Part shown: in pieces, positions 8,840 through 17,593 of the stretch | Layout: every line of letters begins with the position of its first letter | Position numbering within the stretch: the stretch's first letter is position 1 | NCBI RefSeq assembly: GCF_002162135.1 | Contig: NZ_CP021382.1 | Location: forward strand, 4,338,001 to 4,402,000 | Direction: 5' to 3' | Origin: Cellvibrio sp. PSBB006 | Lineage (GTDB): Bacteria; Pseudomonadota; Gammaproteobacteria; Pseudomonadales; Cellvibrionaceae | Length of the DNA stretch: 64,000 nucleotides | Program-made: the position numbers and the translations under genes | Notes under the pieces: generated by a model | Told to the model about the DNA's origin: nothing | Seen by the model: only the letters and a program-made list of their open reading frames with translations | Databases searched by the model: none

Positions 8840-9157
8840 ATGAAATTTAAATTATTCATTGCAATATCCCTTTTCTTTGGTTTTATGTCTTCCGCACACG
8901 CAACCAAAGTTGCTGAATTCGGTGACCCTGTCATCGGCAATTCATACGCGGGTTGTACCTTCACAAAAGTCTATTCAACAGGCGGTGGTGGCTTCCTGTA
9001 CGATGAATATCAAATAACCTGTCCAGCGGGCGGTCCTTATAAAGTTGGTGTGTATTTTAATACGCAACAAAATCCGTATCAGTGCACTTTCTATCCCGGC
9101 AACAGCAGTTACTATGTTCAAGGGAATTGCACTAACTGGCGGGTTTATTTGTATTGA
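8840..9157 (+). CDS. Small secreted protein, unknown function
   Basis: 105-residue protein with a clear signal peptide (MKFKLFIAISLFFGFMSSAHA). The mature part of about 84 residues is rich in Gly, Tyr and Thr and has four cysteines (GCTF, ITCPA, QCTF, NCTN), which suggests two disulphides in a small periplasmic or extracellular domain. AAAGGAG lies at good distance before the ATG. No family recognised. Confidence 0.65.
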   Translation: MKFKLFIAISLFFGFMSSAHATKVAEFGDPVIGNSYAGCTFTKVYSTGGGGFLYDEYQITCPAGGPYKVGVYFNTQQNPYQCTFYPGNSSYYVQGNCTNWRVYLY

Positions 9158-9178
9158 TGTCTAGTGCTGGTCATGAAT

Positions 9179-9198
9179 CCCAGTCCGAGAGGGCTGGG
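9179..9198 (+). terminator. Hairpin after the small secreted protein, possible terminator
   Basis: CCCAGTCC and GGGCTGGG form an 8-bp stem with one G-U pair and a GAGA loop. Only a short T stretch follows, so termination is uncertain. Confidence 0.4.
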
Positions 9199-9317
9199 GT
9201 TTAAGTTCCAAGACTAAGTAGACGTCAATGATTCCCATCGATAGCTCCGGCCACGTATAGTCGTACACAGTCGGACTCACTCTTGAGTGCCATCAGCCGG
9301 GGAAAACGATAAGGTTT

Positions 9318-10190
9318 TTAAAACCAGTCCATGCTAGTTAAACAAGTCGGTGTTGGTGTCGGTAACGAATTGATTTTTAATGAAGAAAATACAAAATTTA
9401 TCTCATCTTTTATTGCGGTATTATCGCTATAAATTAATACATCAATATCAATATTCTGTTGCGTTTTAGGATTCATAACCAGCCAGCGCCATCGCTCTAG
9501 CGGACTGATTGGCGCGGAGGCAATGCTTTTTACTAAGCATACATGGGCTTGTGCTTGCTTAAAGCAGTGTGATTCGGCCAGCCTGCTTTCAATTAACGCA
9601 TCGGCCTTCAGGTTCTTAATAACCTCCGCCATCACTATCCCTGTTTCATGGAAACACCTTGGACGCAGCTCCGCCAAAGTGATGTCTTCGTGCTGGATCA
9701 CGAAGTAATCAGCCTGAGATTCATGGCTTCTTTTTTCCCAGTGGATCGGAATGCTTAGGGAATAGCCTCCGGTGTCGCTGACGTACCGTACCGCATCACC
9801 GGCATACTCCGGTGCACCTATCTTAGGTGGTTCGCCGAAATATCCCCCCAAATCAGTGATAGCTATTTTAATAAGCCGATCAAAGCCGAAGGCGGCAAAA
9901 ATACTTACGACAAAAAGAAATACGCAAACTCCAGCCTTAACTGTTGTTGATTTAGTCATCCATGGGCTAAGGCATATCCCGACAGCTATCAATACCACTA
10001 TTACTTTGGTAATCGAATGCCATATATCTCCAAGCGTAAATATTGATAAATAGTAATCAATGTACCTAAAAATAAAAAAATAGGTTATGCCAACAATCGA
10101 TAGCACAGAGAACCGGTAGTACTGATCATCTCTGATTTTCTGATGGTTAATTAGAATCAAAGCTAAAGCGAGCGGAATAAGCACGTTCAT
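9318..10190 (-). CDS. Hypothetical membrane protein with C-terminal soluble domain
   Basis: 290 residues, no family recognised. The first 115 residues hold about four membrane helices (LIPLALALILINH; VLSIVGITYFFIFRYI; VIVVLIAVGICL; VCVFLFVVSIFAAFGF). The remaining soluble domain starts near YVSDTGGYSLSIPIHWEKR, has four or five cysteines and ends with a proline/threonine tail. It stands alone on the minus strand between rightward genes. Confidence 0.55.
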   Translation of the reverse strand: MNVLIPLALALILINHQKIRDDQYYRFSVLSIVGITYFFIFRYIDYYLSIFTLGDIWHSITKVIVVLIAVGICLSPWMTKSTTVKAGVCVFLFVVSIFAAFGFDRLIKIAITDLGGYFGEPPKIGAPEYAGDAVRYVSDTGGYSLSIPIHWEKRSHESQADYFVIQHEDITLAELRPRCFHETGIVMAEVIKNLKADALIESRLAESHCFKQAQAHVCLVKSIASAPISPLERWRWLVMNPKTQQNIDIDVLIYSDNTAIKDEINFVFSSLKINSLPTPTPTCLTSMDWF

Positions 10191-10429
10191 GTAATGTAAA
10201 TGCCTTTATCGGAAGCCATCTGGTTATTGGTGCAGCCTTTGAGAGGTTTTTAGGGTTGAATCTGTGATATAGATCATGTACCAGTGGCATTTATTGCAAC
10301 AAACTACCACATTGACTAAGATTGCCGCGCCTCCAGTTTATCTCTCGATGGCTGGAATCAATAGTTGATGCAACCACACTGGCTATTAACGGAATTTAAT
10401 TAACGACAATACCATCATGGAGCAACTTT

Positions 10430-10975
10430 ATGGAAAAAACAGTTAGAGTTTTAGAGGACCATAAAAATCTTATTCAATCAGCAGCGGGTTCTATTGCATC
10501 AATGGGGCTGGATCATGCTGGTAAGAAAATAGGCGGAATATTGGTCACGCCCGCCGTATGGGCACTCAATCACAGTGCAACAGGGGCGCAGCCAGATAAA
10601 ACAGATGTCGGAATATATGCCACCGGCTTTCTGTCGGCTGGAGCGTCTGTCGCTGTGGGCTTACTTAAAGCTCATGTAGATGATGATATGAATAAAAAGC
10701 TGACAGAGGTTCAAAAAAAAGAGAATTCAAAATGGTCTCCCTATATTAAAAATTGTTATCACTTTAGCTCATCAGCTCCCGCTATCAGTGCCCAAATTAT
10801 CGCCAGCAATGGCGGAACTGCATGGAAACATCCTAATGGGTTGTGGGTATATATCACTGATGCACGTGGTCGTATGGTCAAAGACTTCAAGCCGAATGTC
10901 TACGTCGTGATTTATCAACCCAAAGAGCCTCTTATAAGGAAAAATGGAAAATTTGTATGGGGAATCACCAAATGA
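10430..10975 (+). CDS. Hypothetical glycine-rich protein paired with a lipoprotein gene
   Basis: 181 residues, not recognised. The N-terminal half is small-residue-rich and weakly hydrophobic (GSIASMGLDHAGKKIGGILVTPAVWALN; GIYATGFLSAGASVAVGLL), reminiscent of glycine-zipper membrane-inserting segments. The C-terminal half is a basic soluble domain with YIKNCYHF and WVYITDARGRM. GGAGC precedes the ATG. Its stop overlaps the start of the next gene as ATGA, so the two are translated together. An effector-immunity or toxin relationship is possible, but nothing in the sequence proves it. Confidence 0.55.
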   Translation: MEKTVRVLEDHKNLIQSAAGSIASMGLDHAGKKIGGILVTPAVWALNHSATGAQPDKTDVGIYATGFLSAGASVAVGLLKAHVDDDMNKKLTEVQKKENSKWSPYIKNCYHFSSSAPAISAQIIASNGGTAWKHPNGLWVYITDARGRMVKDFKPNVYVVIYQPKEPLIRKNGKFVWGITK

Positions 10976-11325
10976 ATTATCTTCGTAATAGCATCCTGCT
11001 CTTGGTTGTTACCTCATCGTTATATGGCTGCGTTGACAATGAAAAACCAAATGACTTTGACATGGTGTGTCAATATTTCCAGGAGCTGGATAAAGCCGAC
11101 AGCAAGTCGGCAATGTCGCTGGACCAACGCAATAAATTTATCACAGAGAGACTAAATAAAAATCTACCTTCCAGTTCTGTGACAGTATCTTGGGAGGCTG
11201 TCAGCTATGCCGTACCCGAAGATCGTTACGAGATTTTTAAAACCGGTGCCGAAGCGGAGTTGGGAAAAGAATGGGATTGTCCCGCTATGCAAAAACTTGC
11301 GCCTCTCACGGGTATAGAAGAATAA
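10972..11325 (+). CDS. Small lipoprotein, partner of the preceding gene
   Basis: 117-residue predicted lipoprotein: MNYLRNSILLLVVTSSLYGC has a lipobox (LYGC). The mature part is acidic with two further cysteines. I chose the ATG at 10972, overlapping the previous stop as ATGA, instead of the in-frame ATG at 10957. No known domain. The pairing suggests a shared envelope function. A 10-bp inverted repeat (AAGCCATAGC at 11350-11359, GCTATGGCTT at 11364-11373) follows the stop and may act as a weak terminator. Confidence 0.6.
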   Translation: MNYLRNSILLLVVTSSLYGCVDNEKPNDFDMVCQYFQELDKADSKSAMSLDQRNKFITERLNKNLPSSSVTVSWEAVSYAVPEDRYEIFKTGAEAELGKEWDCPAMQKLAPLTGIEE

Positions 11326-11349
11326 GAATTATTATGCTTCTATTGGGAA

Positions 11350-11373
11350 AAGCCATAGCGCATGCTATGGCTT
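11350..11373 (+). terminator. Hairpin after the lipoprotein pair
   Basis: Perfect 10-bp stem AAGCCATAGC/GCTATGGCTT with a GCAT loop, followed by the moderately T-rich CTAATTAAC. Confidence 0.5.
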
Positions 11374-11481
11374 CTAATTAACTGCACTAGCCGATATCTG
11401 ATCTGACCCTCGATCTAGCTTGCGCAGTGCAACTACCGTGGAACCCTCGATAGTTGCAGGAAAGCCTAAACAAATAAGCCG

Positions 11482-13218
11482 TTAATTACTCGTACAGTAA
11501 GGCCCAACAATCGTGCCCACAAATCCACCGGCCACGTTGGTGCTCAGGTTGGTTGCATCGACGCCTTCGGCCAATAGTTGACGCTGCCCGTCCACTTCAT
11601 AAAACGCCTGCATTTTTCCACCATTAAACGCCAGCGACAGGGTGACATCCTGCGTGCTGGAAATCGGTACGGCATTAATTAATGTGTCATCGTTGGAACC
11701 CTGCCGACGATAAAGCGCGACCTGGTCCTTGCCTTCGTGTTGGGTAATGCCGATAAGCATCAGGTGCTGGTCGTCTTGTACGGCGGCCAAGCCGGCAGCG
11801 TCGCCTTCTGCTACGGGAGCGAAAGACACCGTGGTGGAGATTTCGGCGATGTGGTGCTGCTGGCGTCGGCCGATAAACGACGGCACTTTGTTAACGTCGC
11901 CAAGGCCACCGTGGCAAGCCAGATTCAGCGCGCCGCCTTCCACTTGATAAAACGACGCCTGCGGATCGCGAATACCCATCCAGCTCAGGCCAAGTGAATC
12001 GCCATCGAATGAATCGGTGTAGCCGAAGTCACCCGAGGTGGGTGGCGTAGCTTGTGGTTGCGTGGGCAGCGCGGGCTTTTTCAGCGCAAAAGGAATGCGC
12101 TCACCCTGCGGCAAAATGTAGGGCCAATCGTTTTCCCAGCGAACGGGCAGCAGGAAAGTCTCACGGCCGATATTGAACATCTCGCGATCATAGGGGCGGA
12201 TCGCCAGGAAAGTCGCCCACCAGTCACCATTAGGAAGCTGCACAAACTTGGCGTGGCCCGCAGCGATAATCGGATCATCCCGATCAGCATCCAGGTCGCG
12301 CTGAGTCAGGATCGGATTATGTTCCGCGGGCTTGTATGGGCCGAGCACATTGTCCGAACGGAAGATGGTTTGCGAGTGATGCACGCTGGTGCCGCCTTCG
12401 GCCGCCGTGATGTAGTAAAAGCCGTTGCGCTGGATGATGTGTGGCCCTTCGATCCACACCGGCTTGGTAGAGATGTCCACACCGCCGTTGATCAGCTGTT
12501 TACGCTCGCCGGTCATGGTCAGGTTCTTGTAGTCAAACTCCTGAATCCAGATCGCGCGGTGGCCGTCGTAGCGAGGCTCTTCATTGGGCGCACCGTTGTT
12601 CAGGATATAAGCCTTGCCACTGTCATCCCAGTGAATCGAGGGATCTATGCCCTCAAAGCCCAGCCAGTGAGGATCAGACCAGGGACCGGTGATGTCCTTG
12701 GCGGTCATCACAAAATTGCCCTTGCAATCCACGCAGGTGGAGGTGAGGTAGTAGGTGCCGTCGTGATAAGACAGATCAGGCGCAAAAATGCCGCGCGACA
12801 CATTAAGCCCGGAAAAATCGAACTGGTCCGGCCGGTTGATCGCGTTGGCGATGTGGGTCCAATTAACCAGGTCTTTAGAGTGGTAAATGGGCAGGCCCGG
12901 ATAGTGGGTAAAGGTGGACGGCACCAGATAGTAATCGTCGCCCACGCGCGCCACCGTGGGGTCCGGGGCGTAGCCGGAGAGAATAGGATTGCGGAATTCG
13001 CCTTCGCCGACGGTGACTTTTTCCTGGGATTCGCCTTCGTAACGAAAGCTGGTGAAGCGCGCCGTCTTATCAGAGAGGGCGCCACTTGCGGCTTCAGGGG
13101 CCGCGCTGCTCGCGGGGACCTGCGTTGCTTGCGCGCCAGGCTCGGTGTTGTTGGTGGAGTCACAGCCGATTAGTACAGCCGCGAGCCCCAGTAGTGAAGC
13201 GCCGATGAGTTTATTCAT
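11482..13218 (-). CDS. Glycoside hydrolase family 43 lipoprotein (beta-xylosidase/arabinofuranosidase-like)
   Basis: 578-residue surface or periplasmic enzyme that probably removes xylose or arabinose from xylan-type glycans. The lipobox is LIGC (Cys19), followed by an Ala/Ser/Pro linker. The GH43 five-bladed propeller spans about residues 75-375. The three expected acids are visible: Asp86 in APDPTV (base), Asp192 in GIDPSIHW (pKa modulator) and Glu257 in WIEGPH (acid). A C-terminal beta-sandwich (about 400-578), with DSFDGDSLGLSWMGIRDP, matches the concanavalin-like domain of two-domain GH43 enzymes. It is a single gene with no sugar transporter nearby. Exact substrate specificity cannot be read from sequence. 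Confidence 0.9.
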   Translation of the reverse strand: MNKLIGASLLGLAAVLIGCDSTNNTEPGAQATQVPASSAAPEAASGALSDKTARFTSFRYEGESQEKVTVGEGEFRNPILSGYAPDPTVARVGDDYYLVPSTFTHYPGLPIYHSKDLVNWTHIANAINRPDQFDFSGLNVSRGIFAPDLSYHDGTYYLTSTCVDCKGNFVMTAKDITGPWSDPHWLGFEGIDPSIHWDDSGKAYILNNGAPNEEPRYDGHRAIWIQEFDYKNLTMTGERKQLINGGVDISTKPVWIEGPHIIQRNGFYYITAAEGGTSVHHSQTIFRSDNVLGPYKPAEHNPILTQRDLDADRDDPIIAAGHAKFVQLPNGDWWATFLAIRPYDREMFNIGRETFLLPVRWENDWPYILPQGERIPFALKKPALPTQPQATPPTSGDFGYTDSFDGDSLGLSWMGIRDPQASFYQVEGGALNLACHGGLGDVNKVPSFIGRRQQHHIAEISTTVSFAPVAEGDAAGLAAVQDDQHLMLIGITQHEGKDQVALYRRQGSNDDTLINAVPISSTQDVTLSLAFNGGKMQAFYEVDGQRQLLAEGVDATNLSTNVAGGFVGTIVGPYCTSN

Positions 13219-13332
13219 GTTTTATCCTCGTAATCGCCAAAAAGTCTGGATGACTACAACCTATCATAATATAAATAGGCACCAGATGGGGAGGGAGGGG
13301 CTCTTTTCACAATTCCGATACTTTGGCTGCGA

Positions 13333-13821
13333 TTATTCTGAATCGGATACGCTATTCGATATTAGATATAACTGATTTATAAACTCAGAGACCATCTCAA
13401 ATGTCTGCAGAACTTCAGCATAGAGACTGGTGTTGCCGTGGGCGTAGCCGTTACGCAAGTGGTTTACATGGTTAATTAGATGCTGAACATGATCATAGTT
13501 TTCATCAGGCGGCAGCTTTTTAACAGTGATGCCCGGTGTTTCAATCCAGGTTTTCCCCGTCCTATTCAGTTCGGCAATAGCCCATTCAAGTTGTTCTTGC
13601 TCCGCTTTATGACGAGCTTGCTGCGTGGGATAGCGATGCCACGCGCTAAATCCACGGTTCGAAACCAATTGATTGTCGCGACAATACTCCATGTAAGTTC
13701 TTAAACCTTTTTGGAGATGGATGTTTTTGCCGGTCTCAGATTTAGCATCGTTCTTTCTTTTGCTTATGTATGCTTTGATATTTTCTTGGCCGATACGCTC
13801 TTTAAGCGCGAGTTCCAACAC
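13333..13821 (-). CDS. HEPN-like protein with RNGYAH motif, N-terminus disturbed
   Basis: 162 residues from a GTG at 13821. The C-terminal part contains HLRNGYAHG (Arg123, Asn124, His128), the R-N-x3-H signature of HEPN ribonuclease domains common in abortive-infection and toxin proteins. The same frame is open up to 13989 and reads as protein-like sequence there (YDIARNIYSYAWFEYRFF), but has no ATG. The true start seems to have been lost, or an unusual start is used, where it runs into the end of the hsdS remnant. It may therefore be a truncated gene. It is the last member of a decayed restriction locus on this strand. HEPN assignment is by motif only. Confidence 0.6.
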   Translation of the reverse strand: MLELALKERIGQENIKAYISKRKNDAKSETGKNIHLQKGLRTYMEYCRDNQLVSNRGFSAWHRYPTQQARHKAEQEQLEWAIAELNRTGKTWIETPGITVKKLPPDENYDHVQHLINHVNHLRNGYAHGNTSLYAEVLQTFEMVSEFINQLYLISNSVSDSE

Positions 13822-13969
13822 GGTCAGTACATTAGCTTCTGCTACATTGAAAAAGCGATACTCAAACCATGCGTAGCTGTAAATATTGCGTGCGATGTCG
13901 TATTGAGTGGCAATATTGTCTGGTACACCTTTGTGTAAGCTAAAGGCGGCAATATCGGCGTAATGCGCC

Positions 13970-14480
13970 TCAAGCGAGTTTTGCTTTTAATGTGTCACAG
14001 TGAGACATTAGTTCATCGACTTTGGCGACTATGCGTTGTTGTTCATCGAGAGGCGGTAACGGTATAACTGTTGTCAAAGCTTTACCTACATTTAAGTTGG
14101 GTTGTGCTCCACCGGATGATTACTCACACAACTTATCATAAGATTTGATAAAAATAATTTTATGTATTCTCTGTGATGTGCTGAATTGTCTAATAGGCGC
14201 ACAGCAGCGCAAGCTTGATTTGTGCCTGCCTCAATTAACAATTCCGTAATTTGACCTCTGGTTTTTCCTTGGTCATACATTGCAATTATTAACGTTCCAG
14301 CTGGATAAATGGAGACTTTAGTTTCTTTTACGGCTTTCCAAGAAAACTTCTCTTTAGTGTCTCGAATGTACTCTACACCTGTTTCGCCACTTGTTACCCA
14401 AAGTTGGTGAAATTTTCTTTGTCGCTTCTTTCTGAGGTTGTTTCCAGTATTTTCAACTTATGTTGACGGATTAAACCGAA
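13970..14480 (-). pseudogene. hsdS: hsdS remnant (type I restriction specificity subunit, C-terminal half)
   Basis: Conceptual translation gives a target-recognition stretch (YIRDTKEKFSWKAV, SIYPAGTLIIAMYDQGKTRG, TNQACAAV) and the hallmark C-terminal segment PLPPLDEQQRIVAKVDELM, ending in AKLA and a TGA at 13970-13972. The frame is broken by a shift near a T-run around 14150 and by a TAA shortly after it, and the first half is absent. It cannot encode a working subunit. It directly follows the nuclease-helicase gene. Confidence 0.8.
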
Positions 14481-14490
14481 AATCCATTAA

Positions 14491-16884
14491 TTAGGATAGC
14501 GTAGAAAGATACTCCCCAATCACCTTCAATTCTTCTGCTTGATGAGGCTCAAGGATAATATCTTTATATCCGAGTGAACTAGTTTTAGGGCGTAATACAA
14601 TTTTAGAATGAGCCCAGTTGTCGTCATCCACAGCAACCTTTTCACTATGATATTCTTTTATGGTGTACTGACCACCCGTTTCTAGGTCTTGAATATCGCG
14701 GTGTTGGACTAACACTATTTTCCCTTCGCGTGATCCTCCTGCACAAGATTTAAACAAACACCAAGATCCATTTGGGATTCGCTTGTTCATGGATTCACCA
14801 ATGACTTGAGCTACAAAGTAGTCTTTTGATACTCTGATATGCTCTGGTAGCTCAACCCAGTCAAAATCAGTTTCCTCCTGATAATCACTAAAATCACCCG
14901 CCGCAACTTTTAGATTGTATATTGGGACAGAGTTGATAAACGGCTTAACCTCTTGTACTGGCAATATTTTAAGATTTAACCCCGGATATTTTTCTTCAAG
15001 TGTTAGCTTACGAACCTGTTGAGATAGCTCAATCATCTTTTCAAAATATTCTCGAGTTTCCCGATCAGTACAAAACAAATAGCATCCTTTTTGTCCGCGT
15101 GTCATTAGGGTCCGATATGTGTTTTTGATGATTCTGTCAGTGATAATCGCCATCTCTTCTGGCTTTTCTTTGGAGAGCTTTTTGTACCCTTTAACTGAAT
15201 TGTCTCCTCCGTCTCGCTTACTAACATCGGTCATTACAACGCCGTCTCGAACAACGAGGTCAGGACCAATAATCACTCCAATATAGTCAACTTCCAAGCC
15301 CTGGCATGTGTGAATGCATCCAATTTGCTTTACCGAGTCAGGTGAAATAATCCAAAGACTGCCATCGGTAGCTAAATTCCATTGTGCTTCAAACTGATGT
15401 TCTGGAATATTGATATCCATTGCATCTTTATCTTTCTTTTTACTTATCCATTTCCAGCAATATCCTGCAACCATTCTTGCCTTATTGTTGATAGCATTTT
15501 TCTGGAAAATTGCTTCTCTCATTTTTACTGGCGAATCGAAAATTCTAAAATCATAATCAATATTTTCCAAGGTATGGTTGGCTGTCTCTCTGATTTGTAA
15601 AGTGGAGTCGATCCACGCCAAATATGCATCTGATCCGTTACAACGGAACTGAGAAGTTAGCTTCATCGTATGTAAAACTGCGCCTAGCTCCGATGACCAG
15701 CGCTGTATTTCACCTAACGATCCCACGTCACTTAAAGTAACCCGCTGGTTTTCATCGATAAAGAAAATTGCCAATTTAGAGGAAAGAATAATTTCCTTTA
15801 TCTGGTGATCACCCTTGTTGCGGTACAGTCCTGACTTTTCATTTAGTCGATGAGCTTCGTCTACAATTAGCACATCAAAAAAATTGGATTCGGTGTCAAT
15901 ATAGGAACCTGAACCTTTAAACATGTTATTAATTTTTGTTTTAGTCAGTGTGCCCGTCAACTTGGCTGAAAACACGGCTCTTGGGGCTGCATTTTTGGAT
16001 ACATATTGGGTTACCAATTCTCGCTTAGTCAGCTCAACCAATAAGTTAATAGCAACTACAGATTTTCCAGTGCCAGGCCCGCCTTCTACAATTAAAACCT
16101 GCTTCTTACCTTTTTGAGCCCTGTGCGCTAGATCAATAGCAGCTTCATAAACCAGTTTTTGATCGTCTATCATCAGGAATTCCTGATTGCCATTTAGCAT
16201 CGAAGAAAGGCTGTCTGCTAACCCTTTAGATGGCTTTATTTTTCCATGCTCGATACGGTACATAATATTGTCAGTATCACCGTATTTGACATATCTCTTT
16301 AAAAATTCAGCAAGCTTCCTTGCATCTGAGGATATAAAAACAGGAGCCTTACTAGTATGTGTTAAATAAAATGGATCATTGATAGCAGCATCAGCATCCA
16401 CATTATGCAAATACGCGCAAGGCATTAATCGAATGTCTTCCTTTCGCACTGTTTCATTATAATCCTCAATTAATGCAGCATAAGTCCAAGCTTGATATGA
16501 AGGATGATTGAATTCTATTTCCTGCTTAGGATACAGAGCTACAACCACTCCATCTTTTTCCGTTTTTCTTACTTCGCTCCATTGTTTTAGCTCGATAATT
16601 ACAGCCGTCTCTCGTTTGTTAGAGTCTTTTCCAGTCAAGATAAAATCAATACGATTGTTCGTTAATGGCAAAGTGTATTCAATTGATACACCTGCATCCT
16701 GTGGTATCTCAGGGTCAATAATTACTTTAAACATATACTGCATCGAGTTCTTCCATGAGCGAATCTCGCTTTTGGATGGGCGCTTCAATAATTTTCTTTT
16801 AAATTCCGAAAGTATGATGTGCTCAATTTGGTTTGAATTTACATCTTCAACAAATTTCTTCTTGTCACCACTGTAAACCAGCAT
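14491..16884 (-). CDS. PD-(D/E)XK-like nuclease / DUF2075 SF1 helicase / S24 protease fusion, putative defence protein
   Basis: 797 residues with three recognisable parts. Residues 60-105 hold RIDFIL and AVIIELKQW (Asp80, Glu98, Lys100), like the PD-(D/E)XK nuclease core. Residues 262-640 form a DUF2075-type superfamily 1 helicase: Walker A GGPGTGKS (268-275), Walker B LIVDEAH (339-345), TSQFR, QGLEVDYIGV and TLMTRGQKGCY. Residues about 680-797 resemble the LexA/UmuD S24 domain, with VIGESM (Ser698) and YTIKEY (Lys743) as the likely catalytic dyad. It starts 2 bp after the MazG gene, so they form an operon. The AT-rich pair is enclosed by hsdR and hsdS debris. A role in phage defence is inference. 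Confidence 0.8.
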   Translation of the reverse strand: MLVYSGDKKKFVEDVNSNQIEHIILSEFKRKLLKRPSKSEIRSWKNSMQYMFKVIIDPEIPQDAGVSIEYTLPLTNNRIDFILTGKDSNKRETAVIIELKQWSEVRKTEKDGVVVALYPKQEIEFNHPSYQAWTYAALIEDYNETVRKEDIRLMPCAYLHNVDADAAINDPFYLTHTSKAPVFISSDARKLAEFLKRYVKYGDTDNIMYRIEHGKIKPSKGLADSLSSMLNGNQEFLMIDDQKLVYEAAIDLAHRAQKGKKQVLIVEGGPGTGKSVVAINLLVELTKRELVTQYVSKNAAPRAVFSAKLTGTLTKTKINNMFKGSGSYIDTESNFFDVLIVDEAHRLNEKSGLYRNKGDHQIKEIILSSKLAIFFIDENQRVTLSDVGSLGEIQRWSSELGAVLHTMKLTSQFRCNGSDAYLAWIDSTLQIRETANHTLENIDYDFRIFDSPVKMREAIFQKNAINNKARMVAGYCWKWISKKKDKDAMDINIPEHQFEAQWNLATDGSLWIISPDSVKQIGCIHTCQGLEVDYIGVIIGPDLVVRDGVVMTDVSKRDGGDNSVKGYKKLSKEKPEEMAIITDRIIKNTYRTLMTRGQKGCYLFCTDRETREYFEKMIELSQQVRKLTLEEKYPGLNLKILPVQEVKPFINSVPIYNLKVAAGDFSDYQEETDFDWVELPEHIRVSKDYFVAQVIGESMNKRIPNGSWCLFKSCAGGSREGKIVLVQHRDIQDLETGGQYTIKEYHSEKVAVDDDNWAHSKIVLRPKTSSLGYKDIILEPHQAEELKVIGEYLSTLS

Positions 16885-16886
16885 AA

Positions 16887-17234
16887 TTAATATTCCGTGT
16901 ATTTTTTAGCGCTACCCTTTACTTTATCTACCGGGTACTTTAATTCATTCTTGCTGATTTTATTTTCAGCAGCATCAAATAGATTAATGTTTAATATGTC
17001 TGCAAATCGAGCCAAGTATAGGAAAACATCTGCAATCTCATCCTCTATCGCTAGTAGCTGCTCGTGCGTTAAATTTTTCGACTGTTCTTCTGTCAACCAT
17101 TGTAAAATTTCTAAGAGCTCTCCAGCTTCACCTGCCAAAGCCATAGAAAGGTTCTTTGGCGAGTGGAACTGATCCCACTCTCGATCCAATGAAAATTGAC
17201 GCAGCTTCTTTATTATCTCATCCAACTGATTCAT
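16887..17234 (-). CDS. MazG-like nucleotide pyrophosphohydrolase
   Basis: 115-residue all-helical enzyme that hydrolyses nucleoside triphosphates to monophosphates and pyrophosphate. The metal-binding motifs are clear: [12 protein letters not shown] (ExxE) and [11 protein letters not shown] (ExxD). Length fits the single-domain MazG/dCTPase-like group. An ATG at 17249 is in frame, but the one at 17234 has AAGGG at good spacing and is preferred. It is immediately upstream of the nuclease-helicase-protease gene and probably works with it, for example by adjusting nucleotide pools during infection (inference). Confidence 0.85.
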   Translation of the reverse strand: MNQLDEIIKKLRQFSLDREWDQFHSPKNLSMALAGEAGELLEILQWLTEEQSKNLTHEQLLAIEDEIADVFLYLARFADILNINLFDAAENKISKNELKYPVDKVKGSAKKYTEY

Positions 17235-17583
17235 GTTTATGCCCTTCATACCAACAAGTGGTCATAACGAATAGAATACGATCTTGGCCGCGCACAACGG
17301 CCTCTACGGTACGATTGATAGCGTTCATTTGATAATAGCGGGGGCGCGGCCACGACCGTCATCATAATAAGGAGCCTCGACGACTTCACGGGCTTCTGGT
17401 GTTAGACCCTTCCATTGGCAGTAGCGTTGCCACAATTCCCTGCACAATCACGCGGCCAGCAGTAAAGGAAAGCTCTTCCCGTATCTGTCTTTGCAGATCC
17501 CACCCGGCACGAATAAGTGCGGGAGTAATGTATTTACTGCAAATGTCGCGCTCTGACAGCTTTCTTTTGTCTTTGCTATCCAT
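17218..17583 (-). pseudogene. hsdR: hsdR remnant (type I restriction endonuclease subunit)
   Basis: An intact-looking N-terminus (MDSKDKRKLSERDICSKYI, then SFTAGRVIV) begins 10 bp after the RhuM-Fic stop, as an hsdR gene would. After about 50 codons the nuclease domain is missing; the translation resumes in other frames with [29 protein letters not shown] and [14 protein letters not shown], then [11 protein letters not shown], and breaks exactly where the Walker A motif should follow. At least two frameshifts and a large deletion are visible. The break coincides with the start of the MazG gene. Confidence 0.8.
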
Positions 17584-17593
17584 GGTGCGCACC

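Noticed and set aside
12052..13173. Long open frame (373 codons) on the plus strand
   Set aside because: It lies wholly opposite the GH43 gene, has no domain and a Val/Arg/His-rich composition typical of an antisense shadow.
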